This document shows positions 10,011-19,246 of a stretch of 64,000 nucleotides of DNA, piece after piece (position 1 is the first letter of the stretch; each line of letters opens with the position of its first letter). The stretch comes from an uncultured Oscillibacter sp. (GTDB lineage Bacteria; Bacillota; Clostridia; Oscillospirales; Oscillospiraceae). The notes below the pieces were generated by a model. That model did no database searches, was not told the origin of the DNA, and saw only the letters and a program-made list of their open reading frames with translations. Position numbers and translations under genes: made by a program. The stretch is taken from positions 62,001 through 126,000 of the forward strand of contig CANAWG010000001.1 in NCBI GenBank assembly GCA_947365245.1, in the 5' to 3' direction.

Positions 10011-10057
10011 AAAAAGACCTCCCGTGGCACGTTTTGGATAGTGTTCCGCGGGAGGTC
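10011..10057 (-). promoter_or_regulatory. Terminator-like hairpin that contains the DUF421 ribosome binding site
   Basis: On the minus strand GACCTCCCG...CAC pairs with GTG...CGGGAGGTC (loop of about ten bases). TTTTT and then the ATG at 10010 follow directly. It has the form of an intrinsic terminator after the CLC gene, but the 3' arm GGGAGGTC is also the only Shine-Dalgarno sequence for the next gene. Folding would both end transcription and hide the ribosome site. Confidence 0.7.
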
Positions 10058-10062
10058 GTGTT

Positions 10063-11385
10063 TTATGTATGTTTCGCCGTCTCCGGCCCCTCCGGCGTCC
10101 CCTGCTCGGGGGCGGCGGGGCGGCTGTTGGCGTGGACGTTGATGTAGCTGGCTTTCAGCTTGGAGTAGAGGATGGTCTGGCTGCTGTAGAGGCCGCTGTA
10201 CCCCGAGAGCATATAGCTGACGCCGCAGGCCAGGGCGAAGTACCAAAGCCCCTGGGAGCCGAACAGCTCCACGGACAAAAACACGGAGGCCACGGGGCTG
10301 TTGGTGACGCCGCAGAACACGGACACCAGCCCCAGCGCCGCGCCGAAGCCCGCCGGCAGTCCCAGCAGCGGGGCCGCGGCGCAGCCAAAGGTGGCTCCCA
10401 CGAAGAACGAGGGCACCACCTCTCCCCCCTTGAAGCCCGCCGCCAGGGTGACGGCGGTGAAGAGGAGCTTCAGTAAAAATGCGGCGGGGCGGGCCGTCCC
10501 CTGCTCCACGGCGGCGGCGATGACCTCCATCCCCGCGCCGTTGTAGTCCCGGGTGCCCGCCAGATACGTCAGGGCGATCACGGCAAATCCGCCCAGCGCC
10601 ACCCGGACCCAGGGGTTTGGAAAGCGCCGCTGCATCCAGTGCTCCGCGGCGTGGATGAACGTACAGAACAGGATGGACACCAGGGCGAAGAGCACCGCCA
10701 GCGGCAGCACCCGCACGAATGTGCCCACCGCGATCTCCGGCGCCGCCACGGAAAAGCGGGTGGGCTCCACCCCCAGGGCCAGGGACACCCCGAAAGCCGC
10801 CAGGGCCGACATCAGACAGGGCAGCAGGGCGGCGTGGTACAGCGTGCCGACACTGATGCCCATGACGGCGAAGATCACGGCGGTCAGAGGCGTGCCGAAG
10901 AGAGCGGAGAAGCAGGCCGCCATGCCGCTGAGGGTGGCCACCCGCAGGTCCTGGTCGTCCAGCCGCAGAAAGCGCCCCACCCGCTGGCCGAGGGTGCCGC
11001 CGATCTGCAACGCCGCCCCCTCCCGCCCTGCGGAGCCACCGCACAGGTGGGTCAGCAGCGTCCCCAGGAAGATGGAGGGCAGCAGCAGAAAGGGAATTCT
11101 CTTGTCCTCGTGGACGGCGTCGATGATGTCGTTGGTGCCCAGGCCCTCGGTGCCCATCAGCTTGTAGGCGCCCACGATCATAAGGCCCGCCAGAGGCAGG
11201 CACCATAAAAGCCACGGATACGCCTCCCGGGTCTCGGAGGCGTAGTGGACGCTCAGATGGAACACCGCCCCCACGGCGCCGCAGAGGCCCCCCACCACAA
11301 CAGAGAGCAGCGTCCACTTGGCCAGTACAGCGGTATACAGCCCCACGGAGCGGAGCCGCTGGCGCAGGTGATTGCGATCAAACAT
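10063..11385 (-). CDS. CLC-family chloride channel or anion/proton antiporter
   Basis: A 440-residue polytopic membrane protein of the CLC family. The selectivity and gating segment GSAGREGAALQIGG (near residue 119) contains the external gating glutamate of GREGP-type motifs. A later segment GVTNSPVASVFLSVELFG also matches CLC fold helices. The N-terminal anion-binding loop, usually GSGIP, reads GLGTNDI here (near 82-88). Substitution of that serine is known in fluoride-specific CLC-F proteins, so fluoride/proton exchange is possible. I cannot assign the subfamily by eye. It is followed by a DUF421 membrane protein. Confidence 0.85.
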   Translation of the reverse strand: MFDRNHLRQRLRSVGLYTAVLAKWTLLSVVVGGLCGAVGAVFHLSVHYASETREAYPWLLWCLPLAGLMIVGAYKLMGTEGLGTNDIIDAVHEDKRIPFLLLPSIFLGTLLTHLCGGSAGREGAALQIGGTLGQRVGRFLRLDDQDLRVATLSGMAACFSALFGTPLTAVIFAVMGISVGTLYHAALLPCLMSALAAFGVSLALGVEPTRFSVAAPEIAVGTFVRVLPLAVLFALVSILFCTFIHAAEHWMQRRFPNPWVRVALGGFAVIALTYLAGTRDYNGAGMEVIAAAVEQGTARPAAFLLKLLFTAVTLAAGFKGGEVVPSFFVGATFGCAAAPLLGLPAGFGAALGLVSVFCGVTNSPVASVFLSVELFGSQGLWYFALACGVSYMLSGYSGLYSSQTILYSKLKASYINVHANSRPAAPEQGTPEGPETAKHT

Positions 11386-11400
11386 AACGGCACCTCCGCC

Positions 11401-12243
11401 CTAAATCCCGGACAGCGCCGCTTTTCCGTCCAGACGGCGCTCCAGCAGCTCCGGCTTTTTCAGATACCGCTCAAAGGCGGCGAAGAAGCGGGAGTACTCG
11501 ATGCCCGTGGCGATGCGCTCGTCCATGACCACGCCCAGGGGCATGTGCTTTTTCCGGCTGCCCGCCGGGGCCAGGGGGTCCGGCACCGGCTTGCCCATGC
11601 ACACAAAGACGCTGGTGGTGCCGAACTCATAGCAGTGGTGGAAGATGTAGCTGGTGTTGATGGAGGCCAGGTTGGTGATGAAGAGGCTGGTGTGGAAAGG
11701 ACTCAGGTCGATGATCTTCCGGGGCAGCAGTCCGTGGAGATCCAGGTGGTACGCAAGGCCGAAGATCAGCCGGGCCAGGCCCGGGACGCGAAAGGCCATG
11801 TTGGCGAACTTGTCGGTATTGTTGTTGTGGACCCGGTTCTGGTTTTTCTCCACATGCTCCTTGATCTTCCGGCTGATGGAGAACACGTCGTCCTCCGGCT
11901 CCAGGAAGATCTTCAGCGTGGTCTCATCCGGCGTGCCGTCGGCCCGGGTCTTCAAAATCACAAAGCTGAAGCAGAAGTGGTTCCGCCGGTAGACCTTGCG
12001 GTTCATGATGAAATAGTTGACCTTGGGGTGCTCCAGAGCCGCCTTGTAGTAGGCCGCCACCAGGACGCTCATGTGGGTCACGTGCTGTCCCTCCCGCCGC
12101 TTCCGGCGGATAAAGCCCTTGACGATTTCCTCGTCCACATAGTCGCTGGCCCAGTTCTGGGCGTCGAAGCGCCGGGGCATGATATAGGGCAGAGCCTGCA
12201 CGATGGGGCTCAGGTTTCTCACCCGTGTTCCGTCGGGTCTCAT
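11401..12243 (-). CDS. CAT / 2-oxoacid dehydrogenase acyltransferase-fold protein
   Basis: A 280-residue protein resembling the chloramphenicol acetyltransferase and E2 acyltransferase fold. It has an early RFDAQNWASDYVDEEIV segment, a central HMSVLVAAYYKAALEHPKVNYF and a late MPLGVVMDERIATGIEYSRFF. The usual active-site HxxxD motif is not clearly present, the matching place reading MDERIATG, so transferase activity is doubtful. It has its own good promoter upstream. The natural substrate is unknown; the fold also occurs in condensation-domain and glycolipid acyltransferases. Confidence 0.7.
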   Translation of the reverse strand: MRPDGTRVRNLSPIVQALPYIMPRRFDAQNWASDYVDEEIVKGFIRRKRREGQHVTHMSVLVAAYYKAALEHPKVNYFIMNRKVYRRNHFCFSFVILKTRADGTPDETTLKIFLEPEDDVFSISRKIKEHVEKNQNRVHNNNTDKFANMAFRVPGLARLIFGLAYHLDLHGLLPRKIIDLSPFHTSLFITNLASINTSYIFHHCYEFGTTSVFVCMGKPVPDPLAPAGSRKKHMPLGVVMDERIATGIEYSRFFAAFERYLKKPELLERRLDGKAALSGI

Positions 12244-12291
12244 AGTTTCTCCCTCGTTCTTTCCTAAACTAGAGGCGTCCCTCTCCCGTAC

Positions 12292-12320
12292 ATTATAGTT
12301 AAGAAATCGTTAAAATTCAA
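12292..12320 (-). promoter_or_regulatory. Promoter of the acyltransferase-fold gene
   Basis: TTGAAT and TATAAT on the minus strand with a 17-base spacer, about 49 bases before the ATG at 12243. Confidence 0.7.
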
Positions 12321-12364
12321 CTGTTCATCGGAATTTCTTGCGATTTCCATTTTTTCGCTCCCCC

Positions 12365-12393
12365 TTGCCTTATCCGCGAAAAAACGGTATACT
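12365..12393 (+). promoter_or_regulatory. Promoter of rimM-trmD
   Basis: TTGCCT, 17 bases, TATACT, followed by AAGGAGCG and the ATG at 12423. Confidence 0.7.
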
Positions 12394-12422
12394 GGTCTCC
12401 ATCAAACAGAAGGAGCGTTCCC

Positions 12423-12929
12423 ATGAAACTGGAGACCATCAAGATCGGCCGCATCGTCAACGCCCACGGCATCCGGGGCGAGGTCCGCATCCAGCCCCGG
12501 GACGGCGACCCGGCCTTTCTCACAAAATTCAAGACCTTTCTGCTGAACGGACAGCCCGTCTCCCCCACCGCCTGCCGCGTCCACAAGAGCCTGGTGCTGG
12601 CCAAGTTCCCCGGTGTGGACGACATGAACGCCGCCCTGGCGCTAAAGGACAGGGATCTCTATATCCGCCGGGAGGACGCGCATCTTCCGGAGGGGGAGTA
12701 CTTCGACGACGAGCTGCTGGGGCTGGACGTCTACGACGCGGACAGCGGCGCCTGCCTGGGGGAGCTGACGGCGGTGGACGACTACCCCGCCCACAAGATC
12801 TACACCGTCCGGGGTCAGCGGGAAATGCTGGTGCCCGCCGTGAAGGACGTGTTCATCCAGTCCATCGACATGGAGGAAAACCGCATGGACATCCACGTCT
12901 GGGAGGGGATGGCGGCCGATGAGAATTGA
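12423..12929 (+). CDS. rimM: Ribosome maturation factor RimM
   Basis: A 168-residue protein needed for 30S subunit maturation. The N-terminal barrel begins KIGRIVNAHGIRGEVRI, a diagnostic RimM start. The C-terminal PRC-barrel domain has YFDDELLGLDVYDAD and the conserved LVPAVKDVFIQSID. The gene overlaps trmD by 11 bases, the common rimM-trmD arrangement; rpsP, the usual first gene, is not adjacent here. Confidence 0.96.
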   Translation: MKLETIKIGRIVNAHGIRGEVRIQPRDGDPAFLTKFKTFLLNGQPVSPTACRVHKSLVLAKFPGVDDMNAALALKDRDLYIRREDAHLPEGEYFDDELLGLDVYDADSGACLGELTAVDDYPAHKIYTVRGQREMLVPAVKDVFIQSIDMEENRMDIHVWEGMAADEN

Positions 12930-13677
12930 CATTCTGACCCTGTTTCCGGACGCGGTGGACGCCATGCTGAATGTCAGCATCCTGGGCCGGGCCCAGGAGC
13001 GGGGCTGCATCGCCATTCAGTCCCACCAGATCCGGGAATACACCACCAACAGGCAGATGCAGGTGGACGACTACCCCTACGGCGGCGGCCGGGGGGCCGT
13101 GATGCAGGCGGACCCGCTGTACCGCTGCTGGGCCCACGTGACGGAGGTCCACGGCCCCGGGCGCACCATCTTCCTCTCCCCCTGCGGCAGGACGTTCACC
13201 CAGGAGATTGCCAGGGAGCTCCAGGCCGCCTACGACCACCTGATTCTGGTGTGCGGCCACTACGAGGGCGTGGACCAGCGGTTTTTGGACGAGTGCGTGG
13301 ACGAGGAGATCAGCGTGGGGGACTTCGTCCTCACCGGCGGGGAGATCCCCGCCATGGCGGTGGCGGACGCGGTGTGCCGCATGGTGCCCGGCGTCCTGCC
13401 GGACCCGGAGTGCTTCCAGGAGGAGAGCCACTGGAACGGTCTTTTGGAGTACCCCCAGTACTCCCGCCCGGCGGTGTGGCACGGCCGGGCGGTGCCGGAG
13501 GTCCTCCTCTCCGGCGACCACGGCAAGGTGGCCCAGTGGCGAAAAAAGGAGAGCTACAAGCGCACCATGCGCCGCCGGCCGGACCTGTTCGCCAAATTCG
13601 ACGAGACGCAGCTGACCACCAAGGCGGAGAAAAAGGTCCTCCAGCAGGCCAAGGAGGAGCTGGCCGGGGAGGAATAG
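12919..13677 (+). CDS. trmD: tRNA (guanine-N1-)-methyltransferase TrmD
   Basis: A 252-residue SPOUT methyltransferase that makes m1G37 in tRNAs such as tRNA-Pro(GGG), which is also encoded in this window. Motifs include the start RIDILTLFPDAVDA, DDYPYGGGRGAVMQADP, LVCGHYEGVDQRFLDE and SVGDFVLTGGEIPAM, which form the AdoMet trefoil knot. The length is normal. Translation is likely coupled to rimM by the overlap. Confidence 0.97.
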   Translation: MRIDILTLFPDAVDAMLNVSILGRAQERGCIAIQSHQIREYTTNRQMQVDDYPYGGGRGAVMQADPLYRCWAHVTEVHGPGRTIFLSPCGRTFTQEIARELQAAYDHLILVCGHYEGVDQRFLDECVDEEISVGDFVLTGGEIPAMAVADAVCRMVPGVLPDPECFQEESHWNGLLEYPQYSRPAVWHGRAVPEVLLSGDHGKVAQWRKKESYKRTMRRRPDLFAKFDETQLTTKAEKKVLQQAKEELAGEE

Positions 13678-13683
13678 AAGCAT

Positions 13684-13730
13684 CGGCGCCGGAGCGTCCA
13701 GAGAGGACGTCCGGCGCCGGTCTTGCTTTT
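13684..13730 (+). terminator. Terminator after trmD
   Basis: CGGCGCCGGAGCGTCC pairs with GGACGTCCGGCGCCG around AGAGA; TCTTGCTTTT follows. It also separates trmD from the convergent kinase gene. Confidence 0.8.
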
Positions 13731-13745
13731 CACAGGCGATGCCGC

Positions 13746-16316
13746 CTATTTCAGGTATTTTTTCAGCTTGCGGGCCACGGAATCCAGGTCGATGGGCTTT
13801 GCCAGATGGTCGTTCATCCCGCATGTCAGGCACTTTTGAATGTCCTCCGAGAACGCGTCGGCGGTCATGGCGATGATGGGCAGGCTCCTGTCCCTCCGGT
13901 CCATCTCCCGGATGGCCCGGGTCGCCTCGCAGCCGTCCATCACCGGCATCCGCACATCCATGAGGATCGCGTCGTAGTACCCCACGGGGGAGCGATGGAA
14001 TCTCTCCACACAGCTCTGCCCGTTTTCCACCCGGTCGATCTCCATCTCCAGGTCCGCCAGCAGCTCCCGGGCCACCTCCCAGTTCAGCTCGTTGTCCTCC
14101 GCCAGCAGGATGTGCCTGCCCCGGAGGGCCGTATCCACCGCGGCCTCCCCGCCGCCGGCCTCCTCCGCTCTGCCGCCGGCCAGGGCCCCCAGGGCGTCCG
14201 CCAGTACGGAGGGAAACAGGGGCTTGGAGAGGAATCCGGCGATTCCGGCCCCTCTGGCCTCCTCCTCCAATCCGCTCCAGTCGCAGGCCGCCAGCAGCAG
14301 CGCCGGACAGCTCTCCCCGTGCTTTGCCCGGAGGGCCCGGGCGGCCTCGACGCCGTTCATGTCCGGCAGCTCCCAGCCCAGGAGAACAGCCTGATAGCCG
14401 CCGCCGGCGATCAGCTCCGCCGCCCGGCCGGCGCTCAGGCACCACGCCGCGTGAAGCCCCAGGGCCTCCAGCGCGCGGACCGCGTTGACGCACAGCCGCT
14501 CATCCCCGTCGACCACCAGAACGCTCCAGTCCGGAAGCCCGGGGATACGCTCCCGCTCCGCCGCCTTCGCCAGGTCCAGAACCACGCAAAACTCGCTGCC
14601 CCTGCCCTGCTCGCTCCGGACGGAGATGGTGCCGCCCATGGCGTCTACGATGTACTTGGTGATGGCCATGCCCAGTCCGGAGCCCTCCGTCTTCTGCACC
14701 CGGGTGTCATCCTCCCGGCTGAAAGAGTCAAAGACCACCTTCTGGTACTCCTTGGACATGCCGATGCCCGTGTCCCGCACCAAAAAGCGGGTGCGGACGA
14801 GGCCGTCGTCCTCCGGCACCGCCTCCTGGGACAGCACCACCTGGACAGAGCCGCCCTCCGGCGTGAATTTCACGGCGTTCCCCAGCAGGTTGATCAGCAC
14901 CTGGTTCAGGCGCACGCTGTCGCAGCACACGTCCTCCGAGAGGATCTCGTAGGCCGCCGCGTCAAAGTGCTGGCGCCGGGCCCGGACCTGGGGCTGGATG
15001 ATGTTGACAATGCTGTCCATGGTCTCCCTCAGGGACATGGGCTCCACATTCAGCGTCATCTTGCCGCTTTCAATCTTGGAGATATCCAGCACATCGTTAA
15101 TCAGCCCCAGCAGATGCTTGCTGGACAGGGCGATCTTCCGCAGGTACGACTGCACCCGCTCCGGATTCTGGGTGTTGGCCGCGGCCAGGGACGTCATGCC
15201 GATGATGGCGTTCATGGGGGTGCGGATATCGTGGCTCATGGTGGAGAGGAAGTCCTGCTTGGCCGCGTTGGCCCGCTCCGCCTCTTTCCGGGCCGTCTCC
15301 GCGGCCCGCCGCGCCTCGTCCATCTCCGCGTTCACCCGCCGCAGCTCCGCCACCTGCTCCCGGAACACCCGCAGGTACTGGAGGAAGATATAGAACAGCA
15401 TGGCGACGGCCGCGAAAGAGGCGGCGTAGACCATGGTCAGCCAGCGGCGGCTCATACCGGAGATCTCCTGATCCAGCCTGTCAAAGGGGAGAATCGTCAC
15501 CAGATACCACTCGCAGTAGGGCAGGTCGGTGCAGTACAGGTGGCCCCGGGTATCGCCGCTTTTCAAAATCACGGAGTAGTCCTCGTGGGCGCTCATGGCG
15601 GTCTTCATCTGCCGGATGCACTCGTCCGCCGCCTCGCTCCGGCCCTGGAAGATCCGGTGTATCCGGTCGAAGTAGTTGTTCTCCTCCCCGCTCCGGTCCC
15701 GGACCACATAGCTGCCGTCCTCCCGTATGACAAAGGAGTACATCCGGGAGGTGTCCGACTCCAGAAAGAGCACCTCTCCCATGTACCTGGAGGAGAGGCC
15801 CACCACGATGCCCAGGCTGAGCTCCCCGTCGGACATGGGGTAGGCGCAGGGGACGCCGAACAGGATCACGTTCTCTCCGTTGGCGTCGGTGGAGGAGGCC
15901 GCTCTGCGCTCTCCCCGCTCCAGACTCTTCAAAAACGGCTCCGGGTGGTTCAGCTCCACAGGGTCGCCGTAAATCATCTCAATGCTGCCGTCGGCGCCGT
16001 ACAGCGCGGCGCACAAAAAGTGTCTGGCCCGGGCTCCGTACTCGATCTCGTCCCTCGAGCCGAAGCCGGAGTCCGCCTCCCCCTCCGCGATGTGGGCGAT
16101 GGACTCCGCCATGGTCAGCCGCAGATCAATGACCGTCTCAAAATGCAGGGACACCTGCTCGTTCATACCGTCCATGTAGTCGGTGCCGATGTCCTCGATG
16201 GTGTCCTCTCCCATGCGGTTGACGGATATGGCCAGGAGGGAGAATATCAGGATGTTCAGGCAGATGACCACGGCGACGCCGATTTTCAAAGAGCGGGGCA
16301 AAACCATGCCTTTCAT
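13746..16316 (-). CDS. Membrane hybrid histidine kinase with two receiver domains
   Basis: An 856-residue sensor kinase. Two membrane helices (about residues 10-32 and 295-315) bracket an extracellular sensor of dCache type. A short coiled coil leads to HisKA with the H box FLSTMSHDIRTPMNAIIGM, then HATPase_c (N, G1 and G2 boxes, with DTGIGMS and GSGLGMAI). Two receiver domains follow. The second is normal (LLAEDNELN, AILMDVRMP, LAKP). The first reads VLLGWELPDMNG where the phosphorylated aspartate should be, so Gly replaces Asp and it cannot be a normal phosphoacceptor. The gene lies 45 bases after another hybrid kinase gene on the same strand and is probably co-transcribed. No output regulator is encoded nearby. 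Confidence 0.92.
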   Translation of the reverse strand: MKGMVLPRSLKIGVAVVICLNILIFSLLAISVNRMGEDTIEDIGTDYMDGMNEQVSLHFETVIDLRLTMAESIAHIAEGEADSGFGSRDEIEYGARARHFLCAALYGADGSIEMIYGDPVELNHPEPFLKSLERGERRAASSTDANGENVILFGVPCAYPMSDGELSLGIVVGLSSRYMGEVLFLESDTSRMYSFVIREDGSYVVRDRSGEENNYFDRIHRIFQGRSEAADECIRQMKTAMSAHEDYSVILKSGDTRGHLYCTDLPYCEWYLVTILPFDRLDQEISGMSRRWLTMVYAASFAAVAMLFYIFLQYLRVFREQVAELRRVNAEMDEARRAAETARKEAERANAAKQDFLSTMSHDIRTPMNAIIGMTSLAAANTQNPERVQSYLRKIALSSKHLLGLINDVLDISKIESGKMTLNVEPMSLRETMDSIVNIIQPQVRARRQHFDAAAYEILSEDVCCDSVRLNQVLINLLGNAVKFTPEGGSVQVVLSQEAVPEDDGLVRTRFLVRDTGIGMSKEYQKVVFDSFSREDDTRVQKTEGSGLGMAITKYIVDAMGGTISVRSEQGRGSEFCVVLDLAKAAERERIPGLPDWSVLVVDGDERLCVNAVRALEALGLHAAWCLSAGRAAELIAGGGYQAVLLGWELPDMNGVEAARALRAKHGESCPALLLAACDWSGLEEEARGAGIAGFLSKPLFPSVLADALGALAGGRAEEAGGGEAAVDTALRGRHILLAEDNELNWEVARELLADLEMEIDRVENGQSCVERFHRSPVGYYDAILMDVRMPVMDGCEATRAIREMDRRDRSLPIIAMTADAFSEDIQKCLTCGMNDHLAKPIDLDSVARKLKKYLK

Positions 16317-16360
16317 ATCTGTCTCCGTTCCTTAGGTTCTCTCCCGGCGCGGCGCGTTTT

Positions 16361-18943
16361 TCAGCGCCGCAGCCGGCTCATGATCTCCAGCATCTTCCGG
16401 ATATCCACCGGCTTTGCCAGGTGGTCGTTCATCCCGGCGGCCTTGGCCATGGCCACATCCTCTTCAAAGGCGTTGGCCGACAGCGCGACGATGGGCACGG
16501 TCTTCGCGTCCGCCCGGTCCAGCCCCCGAATCACCCGGGCCGCCTCGTAGCCGCTCATCACCGGCATCATCAGGTCCATCAGCACACAGTCAAATTCGCC
16601 CGGGGCGGAGGCCGTAAAGACGTTCACGGCGGCTCTTCCGTCGTTGGCGGTCACCACCTTGGCGCCGGCCTCCTCCAGGAGGTACTCCACGATCTCGCAG
16701 TTGATGGCGTTGTCCTCCACCAGGAGCACCCGCATCCCGGACACGTCGCCCTGTCCGTCCCGCTCCCGCTCCGCCAGCCGCCGGCTCCAGGATTCGTCCA
16801 CCCGGAGGGGCAGGGTGATCCGGACCTCGCTCCCCCGGCCCACCTGGCTGCTCACCGTCACGGTCCCCTCCATCTGGTCCACCAGCTTCTTCACAATGGA
16901 CATCCCCAGGCCCACGCCGCTGTAGTTGGTCCGCGCGTCCTTGCGCTCCTGGGTGAAGGGCTCGAAGATATGGTCCATGAAGTCCTCTCCGATGCCGATG
17001 CCGGTATCCGTCACCACAAAGCGGTAGTCGGCGGTATCCCCTCTGCGGGCGGTCTCCTCCGCCCGGACGGTGACGGAGCCGCCCGGCCGGTTGTACCGGA
17101 TGGCGTTGTCAATGACATTCGTCAAAATCTGCTTCAAGTGCAGCGGGTTTCCGATCACCCGGCTGTGCTCCAAGCCGGACGCCTTCAGCTCCATGCGGAT
17201 CTCCCGCTCCTCCGCCTGGTGGGAGAGGAGCATCATGCAGCTCTCCAGCGTCTCTTGAAGGTCAAAGGGCTCCTCCACCGCCGCCGGACGGCCGCTCTCC
17301 AGCTTGCTGACCTGAAGGACGTCGTTCACCAGGGACAGCAGGTGCTCCGCCGACACACGGATCTTCCGCCGGCACTCCGCCTGCCGCGCCGGATCGTCCT
17401 GGGTCCTCTCCAGAACGGCCAGCATCCCCAGAATGCCGTTGATGGGCGTGCGGAGGTCGTGGGACATCCGGGAGAGGAACTCGCTCTTGGCCGAGTTGGC
17501 CTGCCGCACCCGCTCCAGGAGCTCCAGGATGGACTGCTCCTGCTTCTTGCGGGTCACCATGGTCTCCGTGATGTCCTGGTGGTAGCCGTTGAGGCAGGCC
17601 CCCGGCTTTTTGAACGTCCGGTCCGGCACGCCGCCGCAGCGGACGTAGATCCGCCCCAGCTTCGGATGATTCCAGGGGTAGATCACCTCGGAGCGGCCGG
17701 TGGAGAGGATCTCCAGCACCGCCTCCTGCACCATCTCCACGTAGTCGGGCTCGATATTTTCAAACCAGCGCCGGTAGCACTCCTCCGGTCCGATTCCGTC
17801 CGGCACCCCCAGGAGGATCCGCATGGTCCGGTCGGCGTACATCCGGGGCGGGCAGCCGTCCTCCAGCTCGATGGTCCAGATGCCGGTCCGGGCCCCCTCC
17901 AGGATGTCCTCCAGGCTCCGCCGGGCCTCCAGCTTGTACTTCTCCTCCTGCTCCACCACGGCGTTGACGTCCCGCTGGGCAAAGATTGCCCAGTGGCCCT
18001 CCTCCGGCCGCTGGGCGGCGGAGAAGTGCAGCTCCAGGTGCCTCAGGCCGGTGTCGCCGCCGTTTACCTGGTAGCGGACGGAGAACTTCTGCTTCTCCCG
18101 CAGCTGCTCCAGGACGTACGCCCGCTCCGTCGCACTCCGGAGCCGCTCCTGATCCCGGGGGATCACATACCGGTCGATGTACCGCTCCATGGCGGCCTGA
18201 TAGCCGTCTTGAAACTGGTCGGCCCAGTCCCAGTCCGTCTGCCCGCTTTTGCGGTAGCTCTCGCAGGCGCCGGTGTCCAGGTCCACCTGGCAGATGTCCA
18301 GATAGTCCACGCTGAGGGCGTGGAGGACGTTGTAGCTCCGCTTTTGCAGCTCCCGGAACAAATTGCGCCGCTTCAGGGAGGAGACGATGAAGTAGGCCGC
18401 GGTCTGGAGCATATTGGAGGCGTACTCCAGCATCTTGGCCGGCGGATTGTCCACGCCGTAAAAGCCGATGACCTTCTCCCCGTCGTACAGGGGCACCACC
18501 ACCAGGGAGTGGATGCTCTGCCGCTTCAGATTCTCGTACTGAAGGGGGTCCGTCTCCCGGATATCCTCCAGGCGCTCAATGACGATATGCTCGCCGACGC
18601 TGAAATTCCGATACCAGCTCTCGCACACCTCCGGCGGGACGTTCTGCAGGTTCTCCCTCTCCGGCTCCACACCGTCGGCCACCCACTCGTAGGTGTTGTC
18701 GTCGCAGCCGGCCTCGTTCTGCTCGAAGATATAGGTGCGCTCCCCGTTCAGCGCCTTTCCCAGGTGCTCCAGCAGCACCTCCAGCGACCGGTCCGGCGCC
18801 TCCTCCAGCAGCGCGACGCGAAGTCCCTCGTTGATGACGGCCTCCAGATCCTGTACGCTGCGGATCCCGCTGTCCGGTCCGCGCTCTCCGGCGGGCGGCG
18901 CCGCCTCTCCGGCCCGCTCCAACCGATTCCTTTTATCTTCCAT
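16361..18943 (-). CDS. Cytosolic GAF hybrid histidine kinase
   Basis: An 860-residue protein without membrane segments. After a charged N-terminus comes a GAF domain (roughly residues 45-200, ending SLVVVPLYDGEKVIGFYGVDNPP). PAS-like regions follow (about 215-480, including RTGIWTIELEDG), then HisKA with FLSRMSHDLRTPINGILGM, HATPase_c with DTGIGIGEDF and GVGLGMSIV, and one receiver domain (LLVEDNAIN, CVLMDLMMP, LAKPVD). It could phosphorylate its own receiver or a phosphotransfer partner elsewhere. GGGAGG seven bases before the ATG at 18943 decides the start over a longer open frame. It stands upstream of the membrane hybrid kinase. Confidence 0.92.
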   Translation of the reverse strand: MEDKRNRLERAGEAAPPAGERGPDSGIRSVQDLEAVINEGLRVALLEEAPDRSLEVLLEHLGKALNGERTYIFEQNEAGCDDNTYEWVADGVEPERENLQNVPPEVCESWYRNFSVGEHIVIERLEDIRETDPLQYENLKRQSIHSLVVVPLYDGEKVIGFYGVDNPPAKMLEYASNMLQTAAYFIVSSLKRRNLFRELQKRSYNVLHALSVDYLDICQVDLDTGACESYRKSGQTDWDWADQFQDGYQAAMERYIDRYVIPRDQERLRSATERAYVLEQLREKQKFSVRYQVNGGDTGLRHLELHFSAAQRPEEGHWAIFAQRDVNAVVEQEEKYKLEARRSLEDILEGARTGIWTIELEDGCPPRMYADRTMRILLGVPDGIGPEECYRRWFENIEPDYVEMVQEAVLEILSTGRSEVIYPWNHPKLGRIYVRCGGVPDRTFKKPGACLNGYHQDITETMVTRKKQEQSILELLERVRQANSAKSEFLSRMSHDLRTPINGILGMLAVLERTQDDPARQAECRRKIRVSAEHLLSLVNDVLQVSKLESGRPAAVEEPFDLQETLESCMMLLSHQAEEREIRMELKASGLEHSRVIGNPLHLKQILTNVIDNAIRYNRPGGSVTVRAEETARRGDTADYRFVVTDTGIGIGEDFMDHIFEPFTQERKDARTNYSGVGLGMSIVKKLVDQMEGTVTVSSQVGRGSEVRITLPLRVDESWSRRLAERERDGQGDVSGMRVLLVEDNAINCEIVEYLLEEAGAKVVTANDGRAAVNVFTASAPGEFDCVLMDLMMPVMSGYEAARVIRGLDRADAKTVPIVALSANAFEEDVAMAKAAGMNDHLAKPVDIRKMLEIMSRLRR

Positions 18944-19077
18944 ACGGATCCCTCCCACGCAGACCGCCCCCACCCCGGCCGCAGGATGCCGGAGAATCCC
19001 GCCGGAGGACGCTGTTTCGGAATATTGGCAACGCTCCGCGTCTTCCGCGGATCGCCAAAAGCAGAAAATTTTACGCT

Positions 19078-19107
19078 ATCATAACATATTTCCACCGCCC
19101 CCGTCAA
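19078..19107 (-). promoter_or_regulatory. Promoter of the two-kinase unit
   Basis: TTGACG, 18 bases, TATGAT on the minus strand. The leader to the ATG at 18943 is about 130 bases. Confidence 0.5.
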
Positions 19108-19246
19108 TACGAACCGGGGGATGATTCCCTCCCGGCGCGATTTTCAAAAGGGTATTACCTCTCCGGCGCATTGCCCGTATCCTCCCCTCTCCGGCGGCCC
19201 AATTTTGTCCAAAACCACGGTTTTGCAAAAAAGCGCGGAATGGAGG

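Noticed and set aside
13251-16550. A 1099-residue open frame on the plus strand opposite the membrane hybrid kinase
   Set aside because: It is a composition artefact of high-GC coding on the other strand; no start site or motif, and the minus-strand kinase is unmistakable.
16421-19084. An 887-residue plus-strand open frame opposite the GAF kinase
   Set aside because: Same shadow effect; low-complexity His/Leu/Val-rich translation with no family match.
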